A stretch of 64,000 bases of DNA from CAYMEK01 sp964389305 (GTDB lineage Bacteria > Spirochaetota > Spirochaetia > SZUA-6 > DRHE01), in NCBI GenBank assembly GCA_964389305.1, contig CAYMEK010000016.1, forward strand, positions 1-64,000. Direction: 5' to 3'. Positions 8,168 through 16,262 of the stretch are shown here, piece by piece. Numbering within the stretch: position 1 is the first letter of the stretch; each line of letters begins with the position of its first letter. The notes beneath the pieces were generated by a model, which made no database searches, was not told where the DNA came from, and was given only the letters and a program-made list of their open reading frames with translations. Made by a program: the position numbers and the translations under genes.

Positions 8168-8710
8168 CTATTTTACTCCCGTCTTTCCGATTTTCCTGCG
8201 TACTGTTTCCTTCTCGTAGCGGATCCCCTTGCCCTTGTACGGCTCCGGCGGCCTGAAACCACGGATCTCGGCTGAGATCTGGCCCACTCGCTGCCGGTCC
8301 GCACCGCTTATAATGATACGGTTATTGCCCTCTACGGTTATGGTAATCCCTGCAGGCACCGGATACTCGATCGGATTGGAGTAACCTAAGTTTAAGACCA
8401 ACATCTCGTCCCTTAGCTCCGCGCGATATCCGACCCCATTGACCAAAAGTACCTTAGAAAAACCTTCGGAGACTCCAACCACCATATTGTGGATCAGCTT
8501 CCGGTACAGGCCGTGCATTGACTTGGCCTGTTGGCTGTCGTTCTTGCGCTGCACCGTGCAGACCTTGTCATCGAGATTGATCTGTACGACCGAAGCGTGA
8601 TAGTCCTGTGACAATTTCCCTCTGGCTCCTTCAACGGTAACCGTTTCTTTGCCAACCTTTATCGTGACTCCATCGGGGATCACAATTGGCATCTGTCCTA
8701 TGCGTGACAT
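8168..8710 (-). CDS. rplF: 50S ribosomal protein L6
   Basis: A 180-residue L6 starting MSRIGQMPI, with two repeated alpha/beta domains. The C-terminal signature PPEPYKGKGIRY near residue 152 is clear. The protein sits at the base of the L7/L12 stalk near the factor-binding site. Confidence 0.97.
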   Translation of the reverse strand: MSRIGQMPIVIPDGVTIKVGKETVTVEGARGKLSQDYHASVVQINLDDKVCTVQRKNDSQQAKSMHGLYRKLIHNMVVGVSEGFSKVLLVNGVGYRAELRDEMLVLNLGYSNPIEYPVPAGITITVEGNNRIIISGADRQRVGQISAEIRGFRPPEPYKGKGIRYEKETVRRKIGKTGVK

Positions 8711-8725
8711 GCTTCGTTTCCTCGC

Positions 8726-9124
8726 TTACCAGACACTGCAGATCAGCTCGCCCCCCACGTGCTGCTCGGCCGCTTTTCGACCGGTGATAACACCTCTGGA
8801 GGTGGTGACGATCAGGGTCCCGTAGCCGTTGAATATCCGGGGCATACTCCTGTATCCCTTATAGACCCTCCGTCCCGGTGTGGACATGCGGGTCAGACCG
8901 TGAAGCACTGGATTGCTCACATCGTCATATTTCAGAAAAATCCGGATCTGGTTCTGACCGTCCTGGCTGATCTTTTTAAAAGTCTTGATATAGCCCTCGT
9001 TCTTGAGGATCTTTACGATCTCCACCTTCAACTTGGAGGATGGAATATCGACCTTTTCATAACGGGCCGCGCTCGCGTTGCGTATTTTAGTGAGCATATC
9101 TGAAATAGGATCGGAAACACTCAT
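8726..9124 (-). CDS. rpsH: 30S ribosomal protein S8
   Basis: I place the start at the ATG of MSVSDPISDMLTKIRNA (9122-9124), preceded by GGGAGAGG; an in-frame extension upstream to 9253 would read back into rpsN and has no S8 similarity. The 132-residue product shows SSKLKVEIVKILKNEGYI and the C-terminal TSRGVITGRKA motif of S8. In other bacteria S8 represses the spc operon by binding near rplE. Confidence 0.96.
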   Translation of the reverse strand: MSVSDPISDMLTKIRNASAARYEKVDIPSSKLKVEIVKILKNEGYIKTFKKISQDGQNQIRIFLKYDDVSNPVLHGLTRMSTPGRRVYKGYRSMPRIFNGYGTLIVTTSRGVITGRKAAEQHVGGELICSVW

Positions 9125-9135
9125 CACACCTCTCC

Positions 9136-9321
9136 CTACCAACTGGACTTGGTCACTCCAGGAATCTTTCCCTCGCTGGCGAGGTTCCGGAAACAGATGC
9201 GGCACATCTGGAATTTCCTCATGTATCCGCGAGGCCGGCCGCAGATACGGCAACGGTTGACCTTCCGGGTCATGAACTTCGGCTTTCGCCTGGCCTTGTT
9301 GATCAGTGACTTGCGAGCCAT
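9136..9321 (-). CDS. rpsN: 30S ribosomal protein S14, zinc-binding type
   Basis: A 61-residue short S14 (type Z). Cys24, Cys27, Cys40 and Cys43 form the zinc ribbon (CRICGRPRGYMRKFQMCRIC). It starts MARKSLINKA. The short zinc form, not the 100-residue C-minus form, is the one in the spc operon here. Confidence 0.97.
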   Translation of the reverse strand: MARKSLINKARRKPKFMTRKVNRCRICGRPRGYMRKFQMCRICFRNLASEGKIPGVTKSSW

Positions 9322-9358
9322 CTATTGCGCTCCTCGATAATCCATACTCATTAACTGC

Positions 9359-9922
9359 CTACTTCCTGAACGGCATCCCAAGGTGAGCCAGAAGGCTCCC
9401 AGCCTCCCGATCTGTCTTGGCGGTGGTCACGATGGCGATATTCAACCCGGTTACCCTTTCGATCTTGTCATAATCTATCTCAGGAAAGATGATCTGTTCG
9501 GTCACCCCAAGGGAATAATTACCATGACCGTCGAAAGCGTTCGGGTTCGTACCGCGAAAGTCTTTGACTCTAGGAATCGCCACATTGACCAGCCTGTCGA
9601 AAAACTCATACATATAGTCACCCCGCAGGGTAACCATAGCTCCGATCTCCATGCCCTTACGGAGTTTGAACCCGGCTATGGATTTACGGGCAACCGTCTT
9701 CACAGCCTTACGGCCCGTTATCTGGGCCAGCTCCTGGAGAGCCGAATCGAGAAGTTTCTTGTTCTGGGTGGCTTCCCCGATACCCATACTGACCACGATC
9801 TTCTCGAGACGAGGAACTTCCATAATCGACTTATATCCGAACTCCTCTTTAAGAGCCTTTACCACCCTGTCCCGATACAAGACCTTCAACCTCGGCTGTC
9901 TAGTTTTCGTCGCCGTAGCCAT
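9359..9922 (-). CDS. rplE: 50S ribosomal protein L5
   Basis: The start is taken as the ATG at 9920-9922, which overlaps the rplX stop in a TAATG arrangement and gives MATATKTRQPRLK; an alternative six codons upstream is less likely. The product of 187 residues has KIVVSMGIGEATQNKK, LRKGMEIGAMVTLRG and the final NIAIVTTAKTDREAGSLLAHLGMPF, all L5 hallmarks. L5 binds 5S rRNA and contacts the P-site tRNA. Confidence 0.96.
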   Translation of the reverse strand: MATATKTRQPRLKVLYRDRVVKALKEEFGYKSIMEVPRLEKIVVSMGIGEATQNKKLLDSALQELAQITGRKAVKTVARKSIAGFKLRKGMEIGAMVTLRGDYMYEFFDRLVNVAIPRVKDFRGTNPNAFDGHGNYSLGVTEQIIFPEIDYDKIERVTGLNIAIVTTAKTDREAGSLLAHLGMPFRK

Positions 9923-10257
9923 TACAACTGCTCTCCACACTTCTTACAGAAGCGAGACTTTTGATCCTTTTCGATACGCAGTCCGATTCGGGTTGGACCG
10001 CATTTTTTACAGACTATCTGTACATTAGAGATCTGAAGCGGCGCCTCCACCGAAGTAATGCCGCCTTTCTGGCTCTGTCCTCGAGGACGGATAGACTTCT
10101 TTACCATATTCAGGCCTTCAACAACGACTCGGCCCCTTTCCCTGTCGATGCGCAGGATCCGGCCGGATTTTCCCCGGTCCTTTCCCGTCATGATCTGTAC
10201 CTGGTCGTTCTTCTTGATCTTGTACTTTCCGCCCTTTTTATTTGCCATACCTCTCAT
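9922..10257 (-). CDS. rplX: 50S ribosomal protein L24
   Basis: A KOW-domain protein: KKNDQVQIMTGKDRGKSGRIL at about residues 15-35. The C-terminus carries two Cys pairs (CKKC near residues 85-88 and 105-108), a putative zinc ribbon seen in many bacterial L24 proteins but not in E. coli. Two starts are possible: the ATG at 10257 (111 residues, GAGGTG ten bases upstream) or the ATG at 10248 giving MANKKGGKYK. L24 starts 50S assembly. Confidence 0.94.
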   Translation of the reverse strand: MRGMANKKGGKYKIKKNDQVQIMTGKDRGKSGRILRIDRERGRVVVEGLNMVKKSIRPRGQSQKGGITSVEAPLQISNVQIVCKKCGPTRIGLRIEKDQKSRFCKKCGEQL

Positions 10258-10261
10258 CCCC

Positions 10262-10630
10262 CTAGATCACCTCGGGTGCCAGAGAGATGATCTTCATGAA
10301 ATCCTTTTCCCGCAGCTCCCTGGCAACCGGACCAAAGATGCGCTTTCCCTTCGGATTGCTGCTGGGATCGATCAACACACAGGCGTTATCGTCAAAACGA
10401 ATATAGGTGCCGTCCGGCCGCTTGTATTCCTTCTTTGTCCTCACGATAACCGCCCGTTCCACATTTCCCTTCTTGATCGGCGCATTCGGCAAAGCATCCT
10501 TCACGGCCACCACGATGATGTCTCCGATACCTGCATTTTTTCTACGCGTCCCTCCCAGCACCTTGATACACTGCACCCGTTTTGCACCGCTGTTGTCGGC
10601 AACGTTTAAGTAGCTTCTCATTTGAATCAT
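10262..10630 (-). CDS. rplN: 50S ribosomal protein L14
   Basis: A 122-residue L14 with the universal start MIQMRSYLNVADNSGAK, then GGTRRKNAGIGDIIVVAVKDA and the C-terminal FGPVARELREKDFMKIISLAPEVI in part. It lies at the subunit interface. The gene is downstream of rpsQ by 24 bases. Confidence 0.98.
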   Translation of the reverse strand: MIQMRSYLNVADNSGAKRVQCIKVLGGTRRKNAGIGDIIVVAVKDALPNAPIKKGNVERAVIVRTKKEYKRPDGTYIRFDDNACVLIDPSSNPKGKRIFGPVARELREKDFMKIISLAPEVI

Positions 10631-10654
10631 AATCTGCTCCGTTCATGCGGTTCT

Positions 10655-10927
10655 TTATTTTGCCTTTTCCAGTATCTCCACAAGGCGCCAGCGTTTGTCT
10701 TTACTCAGCGGTCTGGACTCAACCACTTTGACGAGATCTCCGATCTGGCAAAGGTTGCCCTCATCGTGGGCTTTTATCTTCTTCGTACGGGTGATGTACT
10801 TCTTGTACAGAGGATGGAGCTTCCTTCGTTCGATTCGGATCACGACGGTCTTCTCCATCTTGTTGCCAACAACCCTGCCTACCAGGATTTTCTTGTTTCT
10901 CCGTTTCTCCGTTGTTTGCCTCTCCAC
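10655..10927 (-). CDS. rpsQ: 30S ribosomal protein S17
   Basis: A 90-residue OB-fold protein. KILVGRVVGNKMEKTVVIRIER (residues 13-34, in pieces) and the HPLYKKYI, DLVKVVESRPLSKDKRWRL motifs identify S17. Position between rpmC and rplN matches the S10/spc junction. Confidence 0.97.
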   Translation of the reverse strand: MERQTTEKRRNKKILVGRVVGNKMEKTVVIRIERRKLHPLYKKYITRTKKIKAHDEGNLCQIGDLVKVVESRPLSKDKRWRLVEILEKAK

Positions 10928-10945
10928 CTCTCTACGCTCCTACTG

Positions 10946-11146
10946 CTAAGCTTGCCTTATTCCCGTTTCATATTCGTGAATGATCGTATTCAACCTGGCG
11001 AGTTTTCTTCGCAGCGTCCTCTTCTGCAGCGGGTTATCCACATGCCTCAGGATCAGGTCGAAACGCAGATCCCGGTATTGAACCTTCAACTCTTCCCTCT
11101 TGGTAAGCAGCTCCTGGTAGGTGAGGTCGTTGAATGAATCCTTCAT
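10946..11146 (-). CDS. rpmC: 50S ribosomal protein L29
   Basis: A 66-residue two-helix protein: LTYQELLTKREELKVQYRDLRF and LRRKLARLNTIIHEYE are the L29 pattern. L29 lies by the tunnel exit with L23. It starts three bases after the rplP stop. Confidence 0.94.
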   Translation of the reverse strand: MKDSFNDLTYQELLTKREELKVQYRDLRFDLILRHVDNPLQKRTLRRKLARLNTIIHEYETGIRQA

Positions 11147-11149
11147 TCT

Positions 11150-11566
11150 CTACTCCAGATCCTTTCTCATCTTGAACTTCGTCTTTATAGGCAGCTTGCT
11201 CCCCGCCAGTCTGATAGCCGACTCGGCCAGCTCTCGACTCACCCCGCCGATCTCGAACATGACGGTTCCCGGCTTGACCGCCGCCACCCAGTACTCCGGC
11301 GTCCCTTTCCCTTTGCCCATACGCGTCTCAGCAGGCTTCTTCGTAAAGGGTATGTCGGGAAAAATGCGAATCCACACCTTGCCGCCTCTTTTAATATGCC
11401 GGGTCATGGCGATTCGGGCCGCCTCGATCTGCCTGTTGGTGATCCAGTGCTTTTCCAGGGCCATCAAACCGTATTCGCCGAAGGCGATCGTATTCCCACG
11501 GGTGGCTTTGCCTTGCATACGGCCTCGTTGTTTTTTCCGGTACTTGGTTCTCTTGGGACTCAACAT
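11150..11566 (-). CDS. rplP: 50S ribosomal protein L16
   Basis: A 138-residue L16: starts MLSPKRTKYRKKQRGRM, then ITNRQIEAARIAMTRHIKRGGK and RMGKGKGTPEYWVAAVKPG at about residues 80-98. L16 organises the A-site tRNA region of the 50S subunit. It lies 7 bases downstream of rpsC. Confidence 0.98.
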   Translation of the reverse strand: MLSPKRTKYRKKQRGRMQGKATRGNTIAFGEYGLMALEKHWITNRQIEAARIAMTRHIKRGGKVWIRIFPDIPFTKKPAETRMGKGKGTPEYWVAAVKPGTVMFEIGGVSRELAESAIRLAGSKLPIKTKFKMRKDLE

Positions 11567-11573
11567 GGCCTGC

Positions 11574-12266
11574 TCAACTCCTGCCTGACCGCTGCTTCTT
11601 CAGAAGCAGTCCGGCGTCTTCCTTTTTCTCGCTGCCGAAGATCTCGCCTTTGTAGATCCAGACTTTGACTCCAATAGATCCGAAGGTGGTTATCGATTCA
11701 GCAAAACCGTAGTCGATATCCGCCCGAAAGGTGTGCAAGGGGATCCTGCCTTCCTTGTACTGCTCCCTGCGAGCCATCTCTGCGCCGGCCAGCCGTCCTG
11801 CCACCTTGATCTTGGCCCCCTGAACGCCCGCCTTCATCGCGTTGGCGATGGCCATCTTCATGGCCCGCCGAAACGACGCCCGGGATCGAAGCTGTCTGGC
11901 CACGTTCTCGGCGATAAGCTGGGCATCGGTCTCGGGACGTGAGATCTCCTTGATCTTGATCTGGATCTTCTTGCCCACCTGCTTCTGCAGCTTCTTGCCC
12001 AGCTTCTCGATATTGGCCCCCTTGGCGCCGATGATCACTCCGGGCCTCCCGGTATGGATTATTATTGTGATCCGCTGGGGATGGCGGATGATCTCCACAT
12101 CAGCAATGTCAGCTCCCTGGGTTTCGGAAGCCTTGTCGATTATGTCCCGCAGACACAGATCCTCGTGCAGCGTGCTGGCGTAATCTCTTGGATCCACGTA
12201 CCATTTCGATTTCCAGGTCTTATTGATGCCAAGCCGTAATCCGTATGGGTTTACCTTCTGTCCCAC
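11574..12266 (-). CDS. rpsC: 30S ribosomal protein S3
   Basis: A 230-residue S3 starting MGQKVNPYGLRLG. The KH domain has GRPGVIIGAKGANIEKL near residue 72, and the C-terminal domain has GRLAGAEMARREQYKEGRIPLHT. The C-terminal tail is short and basic. S3 forms the mRNA entry tunnel. Its start lies one base after the rplV stop. Confidence 0.98.
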   Translation of the reverse strand: MGQKVNPYGLRLGINKTWKSKWYVDPRDYASTLHEDLCLRDIIDKASETQGADIADVEIIRHPQRITIIIHTGRPGVIIGAKGANIEKLGKKLQKQVGKKIQIKIKEISRPETDAQLIAENVARQLRSRASFRRAMKMAIANAMKAGVQGAKIKVAGRLAGAEMARREQYKEGRIPLHTFRADIDYGFAESITTFGSIGVKVWIYKGEIFGSEKKEDAGLLLKKQRSGRS

Positions 12267-12267
12267 T

Positions 12268-12630
12268 TTACTCTCCCGTACCTCTGATTTCGTCCAACGC
12301 CACCGAAATATGGCAACTCCGTTTAATGAGCCTGTCCGCCCTTCCCCTGGCCCTCGGCCAGATCCTCTTCATGCGCGCTCCTTCGTTTATCTCGAGCTCT
12401 CGGATATACAGCAACTCCTCGTCCAGATTTTTATTGTTGTACATGGCATTTGCCGCCGCAGACTGGATAACTTTCTTCAGCAGCCGCGCCCCTTTATGGG
12501 GCAGTGTTTCGAGGAGGGCAATGGCGTCCCCATAGGGTTTCTTCCGCACTTTGTCGGCGATCCGTCTTACTTTGTAAGGAGATATTCTTATATAGCGCGC
12601 ATGGGCGGTATACCCTTTTTTCGCTTCCAT
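12268..12630 (-). CDS. rplV: 50S ribosomal protein L22
   Basis: A 120-residue L22: YIRISPYKVRRIADKVRKKP at residues 14-33 in part and the hairpin end RIWPRARGRADRL near residue 88 that lines the exit tunnel and is the macrolide-relevant loop. It precedes rpsC. Confidence 0.97.
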   Translation of the reverse strand: MEAKKGYTAHARYIRISPYKVRRIADKVRKKPYGDAIALLETLPHKGARLLKKVIQSAAANAMYNNKNLDEELLYIRELEINEGARMKRIWPRARGRADRLIKRSCHISVALDEIRGTGE

Positions 12631-12641
12631 ATCTTCTTTCC

Positions 12642-12923
12642 CTACCTCTTGGCCACTTTTTTATCGGAGCCGCTATGTCCCCGGAACAAGCGGGTGGGTG
12701 CAAACTCTCCAAGCTTGTGACCAACCAGGTTCTCCGTGATGTAAACGGGAATCCAGGTTTTGCCGTTGTAGACCGATATGGTGTAACCGACCATCTCCGG
12801 AAAGATTGTGGAACAGCGGGAATAGGTCTTTATCATCTTCTTATCACCGCTCTTGTTCATCTCGAGCACCTTCTTGTAGAGACTTTTGGCGATAAACGGA
12901 CCTTTTTTCACTGACCTGGACAC
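12642..12923 (-). CDS. rpsS: 30S ribosomal protein S19
   Basis: A 93-residue S19: MSRSVKKGPFIAKSL, RCSTIFPEMVGYTISVYNGKTW and HKLGEFAPTRLFRGH are diagnostic. It sits in the 30S head with S13. Confidence 0.98.
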   Translation of the reverse strand: MSRSVKKGPFIAKSLYKKVLEMNKSGDKKMIKTYSRCSTIFPEMVGYTISVYNGKTWIPVYITENLVGHKLGEFAPTRLFRGHSGSDKKVAKR

Positions 12924-12932
12924 GGGCTACTC

Positions 12933-13757
12933 CTATTTCCTTCTCTTCACGATCAACCGGCTCGACGTTTTCTTCCTCTTACGGGTTTTGTATCCTTTTG
13001 TAGGCACTCCCCACGGTGTCACCGGATGCCGTCCTCCCGAGGTTTTTCCCTCACCGCCGCCGTGGGGATGGTCATGGGGATTCATAGCCACACCCCGGAC
13101 CTTGGGTCTGTGGCCCAGCCAGCGGTTGCGACCGGCCTTTCCCAGGGATACGTTCATGTGGTCTGGATTGCCCACCTCCCCGAGGGTGGCATAGCAGCGT
13201 GTTAGCACCATGCGCATCTCCCCCGACGGCATCTTAAGGGTTGCATAGTCACCCTCTTTTGCCAGCACGGTCGCCCCGGAGCCGGCAGCTCGCACGATCT
13301 GCCCGCCCCGGCCCGGTGTAAGCTCGACGTTGTGCACGACCATACCGAGGGGAATACGCTCGAGGGGGAGCGCGTTGCCAATTTCCAAAGGCGCCTCGCG
13401 TCCGCTCATTATCTGCGTGCCCACCTGCAATCCTTTCGCTGCCAGGATGTAGCGTTTATCGCCATCCTTGTACTGGACCAGGGCGATGAAGGCGCTGCGG
13501 TTTGGGTCGTACTCGATCGTAGCCACCTTCCCCGGCACGCCCTGCTTATCTCTCTTGAAGTCGATGACTCTGTACTTACGCTTATGCCCACCGCCCCGGC
13601 GGCGGACACTGATGCGCCCGCTGGGGCCTCTTCCTCCCTTGGAGGACTTGCCTTTAGTGAGCGGTTTATGCGCTCGATCGCCCGACAGCTCCTCGAAAGT
13701 CAGACCCGTCTTGTATCGCATACCCGCGGTGATCGGTTTGTATTTCTTCACTGCCAT
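12933..13757 (-). CDS. rplB: 50S ribosomal protein L2
   Basis: A 274-residue L2. The N-terminal RNA-binding domain has RNSSG-like SGRISVRRRGGGHKRKYR near residue 47; the C-terminal catalytic-site region VRGVAMNPHDHPHGGGEGKT near residue 218 contains the conserved His of the peptidyl-transferase neighbourhood. It lies between rplW and rpsS. Confidence 0.98.
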   Translation of the reverse strand: MAVKKYKPITAGMRYKTGLTFEELSGDRAHKPLTKGKSSKGGRGPSGRISVRRRGGGHKRKYRVIDFKRDKQGVPGKVATIEYDPNRSAFIALVQYKDGDKRYILAAKGLQVGTQIMSGREAPLEIGNALPLERIPLGMVVHNVELTPGRGGQIVRAAGSGATVLAKEGDYATLKMPSGEMRMVLTRCYATLGEVGNPDHMNVSLGKAGRNRWLGHRPKVRGVAMNPHDHPHGGGEGKTSGGRHPVTPWGVPTKGYKTRKRKKTSSRLIVKRRK

Positions 13758-13760
13758 GAC

Positions 13761-14048
13761 TTAGACCCCTTCAAAAACCTGAATGGTTTCTCCGGAACGC
13801 AAGGTGACGATCGCTTTCTTCCATTCCGAGGTATAGCCGGGCTGATACCGTACCCGTTTCGGCTTTCTCTTTACCCGCATTACGCGGCAGGACACAGGGT
13901 GCACGTTGAATAACTGCCGGACCGCCTGCATGACCTGTATCTTGTTGGCCCGGCTGTCCACTTTGAACGCGTATTTGCTTTCTTCCCGCATTCTATTCGA
14001 CTTCTCTGTCACTATCGGCTCGATGATTATCTTGGTCGGATCCATCAT
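13761..14048 (-). CDS. rplW: 50S ribosomal protein L23
   Basis: A 95-residue L23: IIIEPIVTEKSNRM near the N-terminus, FKVDSRANKIQVMQAV, then KPKRVRYQPGYTSEWKKAIVTL. It is the docking site for SRP and trigger factor at the tunnel exit. The start (two adjacent ATG codons) overlaps the rplD stop by four bases, indicating translational coupling. Confidence 0.97.
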   Translation of the reverse strand: MMDPTKIIIEPIVTEKSNRMREESKYAFKVDSRANKIQVMQAVRQLFNVHPVSCRVMRVKRKPKRVRYQPGYTSEWKKAIVTLRSGETIQVFEGV

Positions 14049-15202
14049 ACGCCCTCTTTCGACCGCTGAGACTTATCGACCCGGCTCGCTTTTTTGGTGG
14101 ATCCGGCGGAGGCGCCGGCAGCTTTGGCTGCCGGCTTTGCGGCCGGTTTGGCTGTGGCCTTCCCGGCGGGCTTGGTTATAGTTTTCCCGGCCGCCTTGGT
14201 TGCCGGTTTTACGGCAGGCGTAGCTGCTGGCTTTGCAGCAGCCTTGGCTGCCGGCTTCCCGGCCGGTTTGGCTGTGGCCTTCCCGGCGGGCTTGGTTGTA
14301 GTTTTCCCGGCCGCCTTGGTTGCTGGCTTTGCGGCGGGCGTAGCTGCCGGTTTTACGGCAGGCGTAGCTGCTGGCTTTGCAGCAGCCTTGGCTGCCGGCT
14401 TCCCGGCCGGTTTGGCTGTGGCCTTCCCGGCGGGCTTGGTTGTAGTTTTCCCGGCCGCCTTGGTTGCCGGCTTTGCGGCCGGCTTCCCGGCTTCGGCCTT
14501 CGGTGTCTCCTGATTCTTCCCGCCTGCTCTGGCAGTCTTCTCCCTCCTCGATACTGCTTCTTTTCCGGCTCTCGCTCCGCCGTAGAACCTGCCCAGCTCC
14601 TCTGCCGCTGTCTCAAAAAGGATAACTTTCCCGGCGTAGAACAGCTCATGAGCTCGGAGCCTGTTGTACGAAAGGATACTCAAACCCGGTATGTTCCGCC
14701 CTGCCCGCTTCAACATATTGTCTTGCCCCGAGATAATCATGGCGGTACGGTTCCCATCGGCAGGGACAAAACCTTTGAGGATATTAACCAGCTCTTTGGT
14801 CTTCCCTGACTCCACTGTGAAGTCCTCGACCACGATCAGGCGATCCTCCAGATTTTTCTGACTGAGTATCGATTTAAAGGCCAGCTTCTTGAGCTTGCGA
14901 GGTATTCTATAGCCGAAATTCCGGGGTTTGGGACCGAAAACCACGCCCCCGCCTACCCAAAGCGGAGACTGCCGGGTGCCGGCCCGCGCGCGGCCCGTTC
15001 CCTTCTGCCGCCAGGGTTTGGTACCGCTGCCGCGAACTTCGTTACGCGTTTTCGTGTTAGCCGTGCCCAGCCTGACATTGGCCAGCTCGTTTCTAATGGC
15101 ATGATAGATAGATCCCGCGCTAACGGGTCTGTTGAACACTTCGTCTGCCAGCTCAATGTCCCGTTTCTTCGATCCATCGATGCCATAAACCTTGGTAACC
15201 AT
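14045..15202 (-). CDS. rplD: 50S ribosomal protein L4 with long Lys/Ala/Pro repeat tail
   Basis: Residues 1 to about 205 are a normal L4: VRLGTANTKTRNEVRGSG and KPWRQKGTGRARAGTRQSPLWVGGG (in pieces) at the tunnel-lining loop, and the C-terminal globular part ending near ELGRFYGGARAG. L4 is usually about 200-210 residues; this one has 385. From about residue 228 to the end the chain is almost only Lys, Ala, Pro, Thr and Gly, in KPAAKPATKAAGK-type units resembling bacterial histone-H1-like tails. At DNA level the tail is a tandem repeat. The reading frame is intact through the tail and leads into the overlapped rplW start, so the extension is part of the operon design and not a fusion artefact. 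The tail would be strongly basic and disordered. Confidence 0.95.
   Translation of the reverse strand: MVTKVYGIDGSKKRDIELADEVFNRPVSAGSIYHAIRNELANVRLGTANTKTRNEVRGSGTKPWRQKGTGRARAGTRQSPLWVGGGVVFGPKPRNFGYRIPRKLKKLAFKSILSQKNLEDRLIVVEDFTVESGKTKELVNILKGFVPADGNRTAMIISGQDNMLKRAGRNIPGLSILSYNRLRAHELFYAGKVILFETAAEELGRFYGGARAGKEAVSRREKTARAGGKNQETPKAEAGKPAAKPATKAAGKTTTKPAGKATAKPAGKPAAKAAAKPAATPAVKPAATPAAKPATKAAGKTTTKPAGKATAKPAGKPAAKAAAKPAATPAVKPATKAAGKTITKPAGKATAKPAAKPAAKAAGASAGSTKKASRVDKSQRSKEGV
14120..14490 (-). repeat. Intragenic tandem repeat coding the L4 tail
   Basis: One block, 14221-14364, recurs nearly base for base from 14365 to about 14490 (144-base period, 48 codons). A third related copy begins near 14121 with a 120-base offset, that is, 24 bases shorter. 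All steps are multiples of three, so copy-number change keeps the frame. It is coding DNA, not an intergenic repeat. Confidence 0.85.
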
Positions 15203-15210
15203 GGTCTCCT

Positions 15211-15828
15211 CTACTTCTTCCTGGCTTTGGCCACGAACACGGTGGCACCTCGCCTGCCGGGCACCGCTCCCTGGACCAGAAGCAGGCCCTGCTCCGAATC
15301 GACCCTTACGACCCGCAGGTTCTGAATGGTTGAGTGTTTCGCACCCATTCGACCGGGCATCCGCGAGCCTTTGAACATCTTCCCGCTAGCTATACCCGTC
15401 GATCCGGGCTCCCGGTGTACCAGCGAACCGTGGCTTTTCGGCCCGCCGCCAAAGCCATGGCGTTTCATGACCCCCTGATAGCCCTTGCCTTTGGAGACAC
15501 CCTGTATGTCCACGAACCTGACCTCCGAAAATGCTTCCAAACCGATCTTCTCGCCCAGCTTGTACTCCGCCTCGAAGTCTTTCACTTCCTTCAAGATCCG
15601 GCTCGGCTCCAGGCCCTTTCCAAATTGTCCGGCATAGGGCTTGCTTGCGTGGGACTTTTTCCGAACCCCGTAGCCGAGAATAACCGCGGAATAACCGTCC
15701 CGATCTGCTCGGCGTTCTCCGATCACGGTGTTTGGCTCTACCTCGATCACCGTGACCGGTGTCTGCGTTCCCTGTTCATCGAAGACCTGGGACATTCCTA
15801 TCTTTTTGCCTATCAACGCCAGCATCAC
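15211..15828 (-). CDS. rplC: 50S ribosomal protein L3
   Basis: A 205-residue L3: LIGKKIGMSQVFDEQGTQ at the start, then GVSKGKGYQGVMKRHGFGGGPKSHG (central extension reaching the peptidyl-transferase centre) and HREPGSTGIASGKMFKGSRMPGRMG in pieces. Two adjacent ATG codons exist; the first is spaced better from GAGG. Confidence 0.98.
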   Translation of the reverse strand: MMLALIGKKIGMSQVFDEQGTQTPVTVIEVEPNTVIGERRADRDGYSAVILGYGVRKKSHASKPYAGQFGKGLEPSRILKEVKDFEAEYKLGEKIGLEAFSEVRFVDIQGVSKGKGYQGVMKRHGFGGGPKSHGSLVHREPGSTGIASGKMFKGSRMPGRMGAKHSTIQNLRVVRVDSEQGLLLVQGAVPGRRGATVFVAKARKK

Positions 15829-15833
15829 TCACC

Positions 15834-16142
15834 TCACTGCTTGATCTCGACATCCACACCGGCGGGTAGCTCCAATTTCATCAAGGCATCCATCACGGCT
15901 GAGGTAGGCTCGATGATATCGATCAGGCGCTTATGCGTCCGCATCTCGAATTGCTCCCGAGATTTTTTGTTCACATGGGGAGAACGAAGAACGGTGAACT
16001 TGTTGATCCGGGTCGGCAGAGGGATCGGACCTGACACTCTGGATCCGGCCTTCAGCACAGTTTGAACGATAGCTTTCGCACTTTGGTCGATCAGCTCTAT
16101 ATCAAATCCCCGCAGTCGAACACGAATCCTCTCTTTTGCCAT
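15834..16142 (-). CDS. rpsJ: 30S ribosomal protein S10 / NusE
   Basis: A 102-residue S10: IRVRLRGFDIELIDQSAKAIV, GPIPLPTRINKFTVLRSPHVNKKSREQFEMRTHKR (in pieces). Besides its ribosomal role it is NusE, a transcription antitermination partner of NusG, which is encoded in the same block. It is the first gene of the S10 operon and lies 120 bases after tuf. Confidence 0.98.
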   Translation of the reverse strand: MAKERIRVRLRGFDIELIDQSAKAIVQTVLKAGSRVSGPIPLPTRINKFTVLRSPHVNKKSREQFEMRTHKRLIDIIEPTSAVMDALMKLELPAGVDVEIKQ

Positions 16143-16262
16143 TCTTCCTCCACATTTTCACGGTCTGCCACTTCTAGCGCCCAAGAACGCCCTCTGCTCA
16201 GGACTCTATAGGCTTACGCTCAAGCTCCAAAGGCTGGCGAATCTTGACCGTCGTTTGCAGAC

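Noticed and set aside
6925..8256. Long plus-strand ORF (over 440 codons) opposite the rplO-rplF genes
   Set aside because: It runs antisense through five real, well-matched ribosomal genes; such long open antisense frames are a by-product of GC-biased codons.
9125..9253. N-terminal extension of S8 to 9253
   Set aside because: It would overlap rpsN and lacks S8 similarity; ATG at 9124 has a strong ribosome site.
14120..14490. CRISPR or intergenic tandem array
   Set aside because: The repeats are in-frame coding sequence of rplD, vary in unit length by codons, and have no spacers.
14094..14513. Plus-strand Ala/Gly/Val/Phe-rich ORF opposite the L4 tail
   Set aside because: It is the mirror of the rplD repeats. 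Its low-complexity sequence arises from the repeat on the other strand and has no ribosome site or neighbours.
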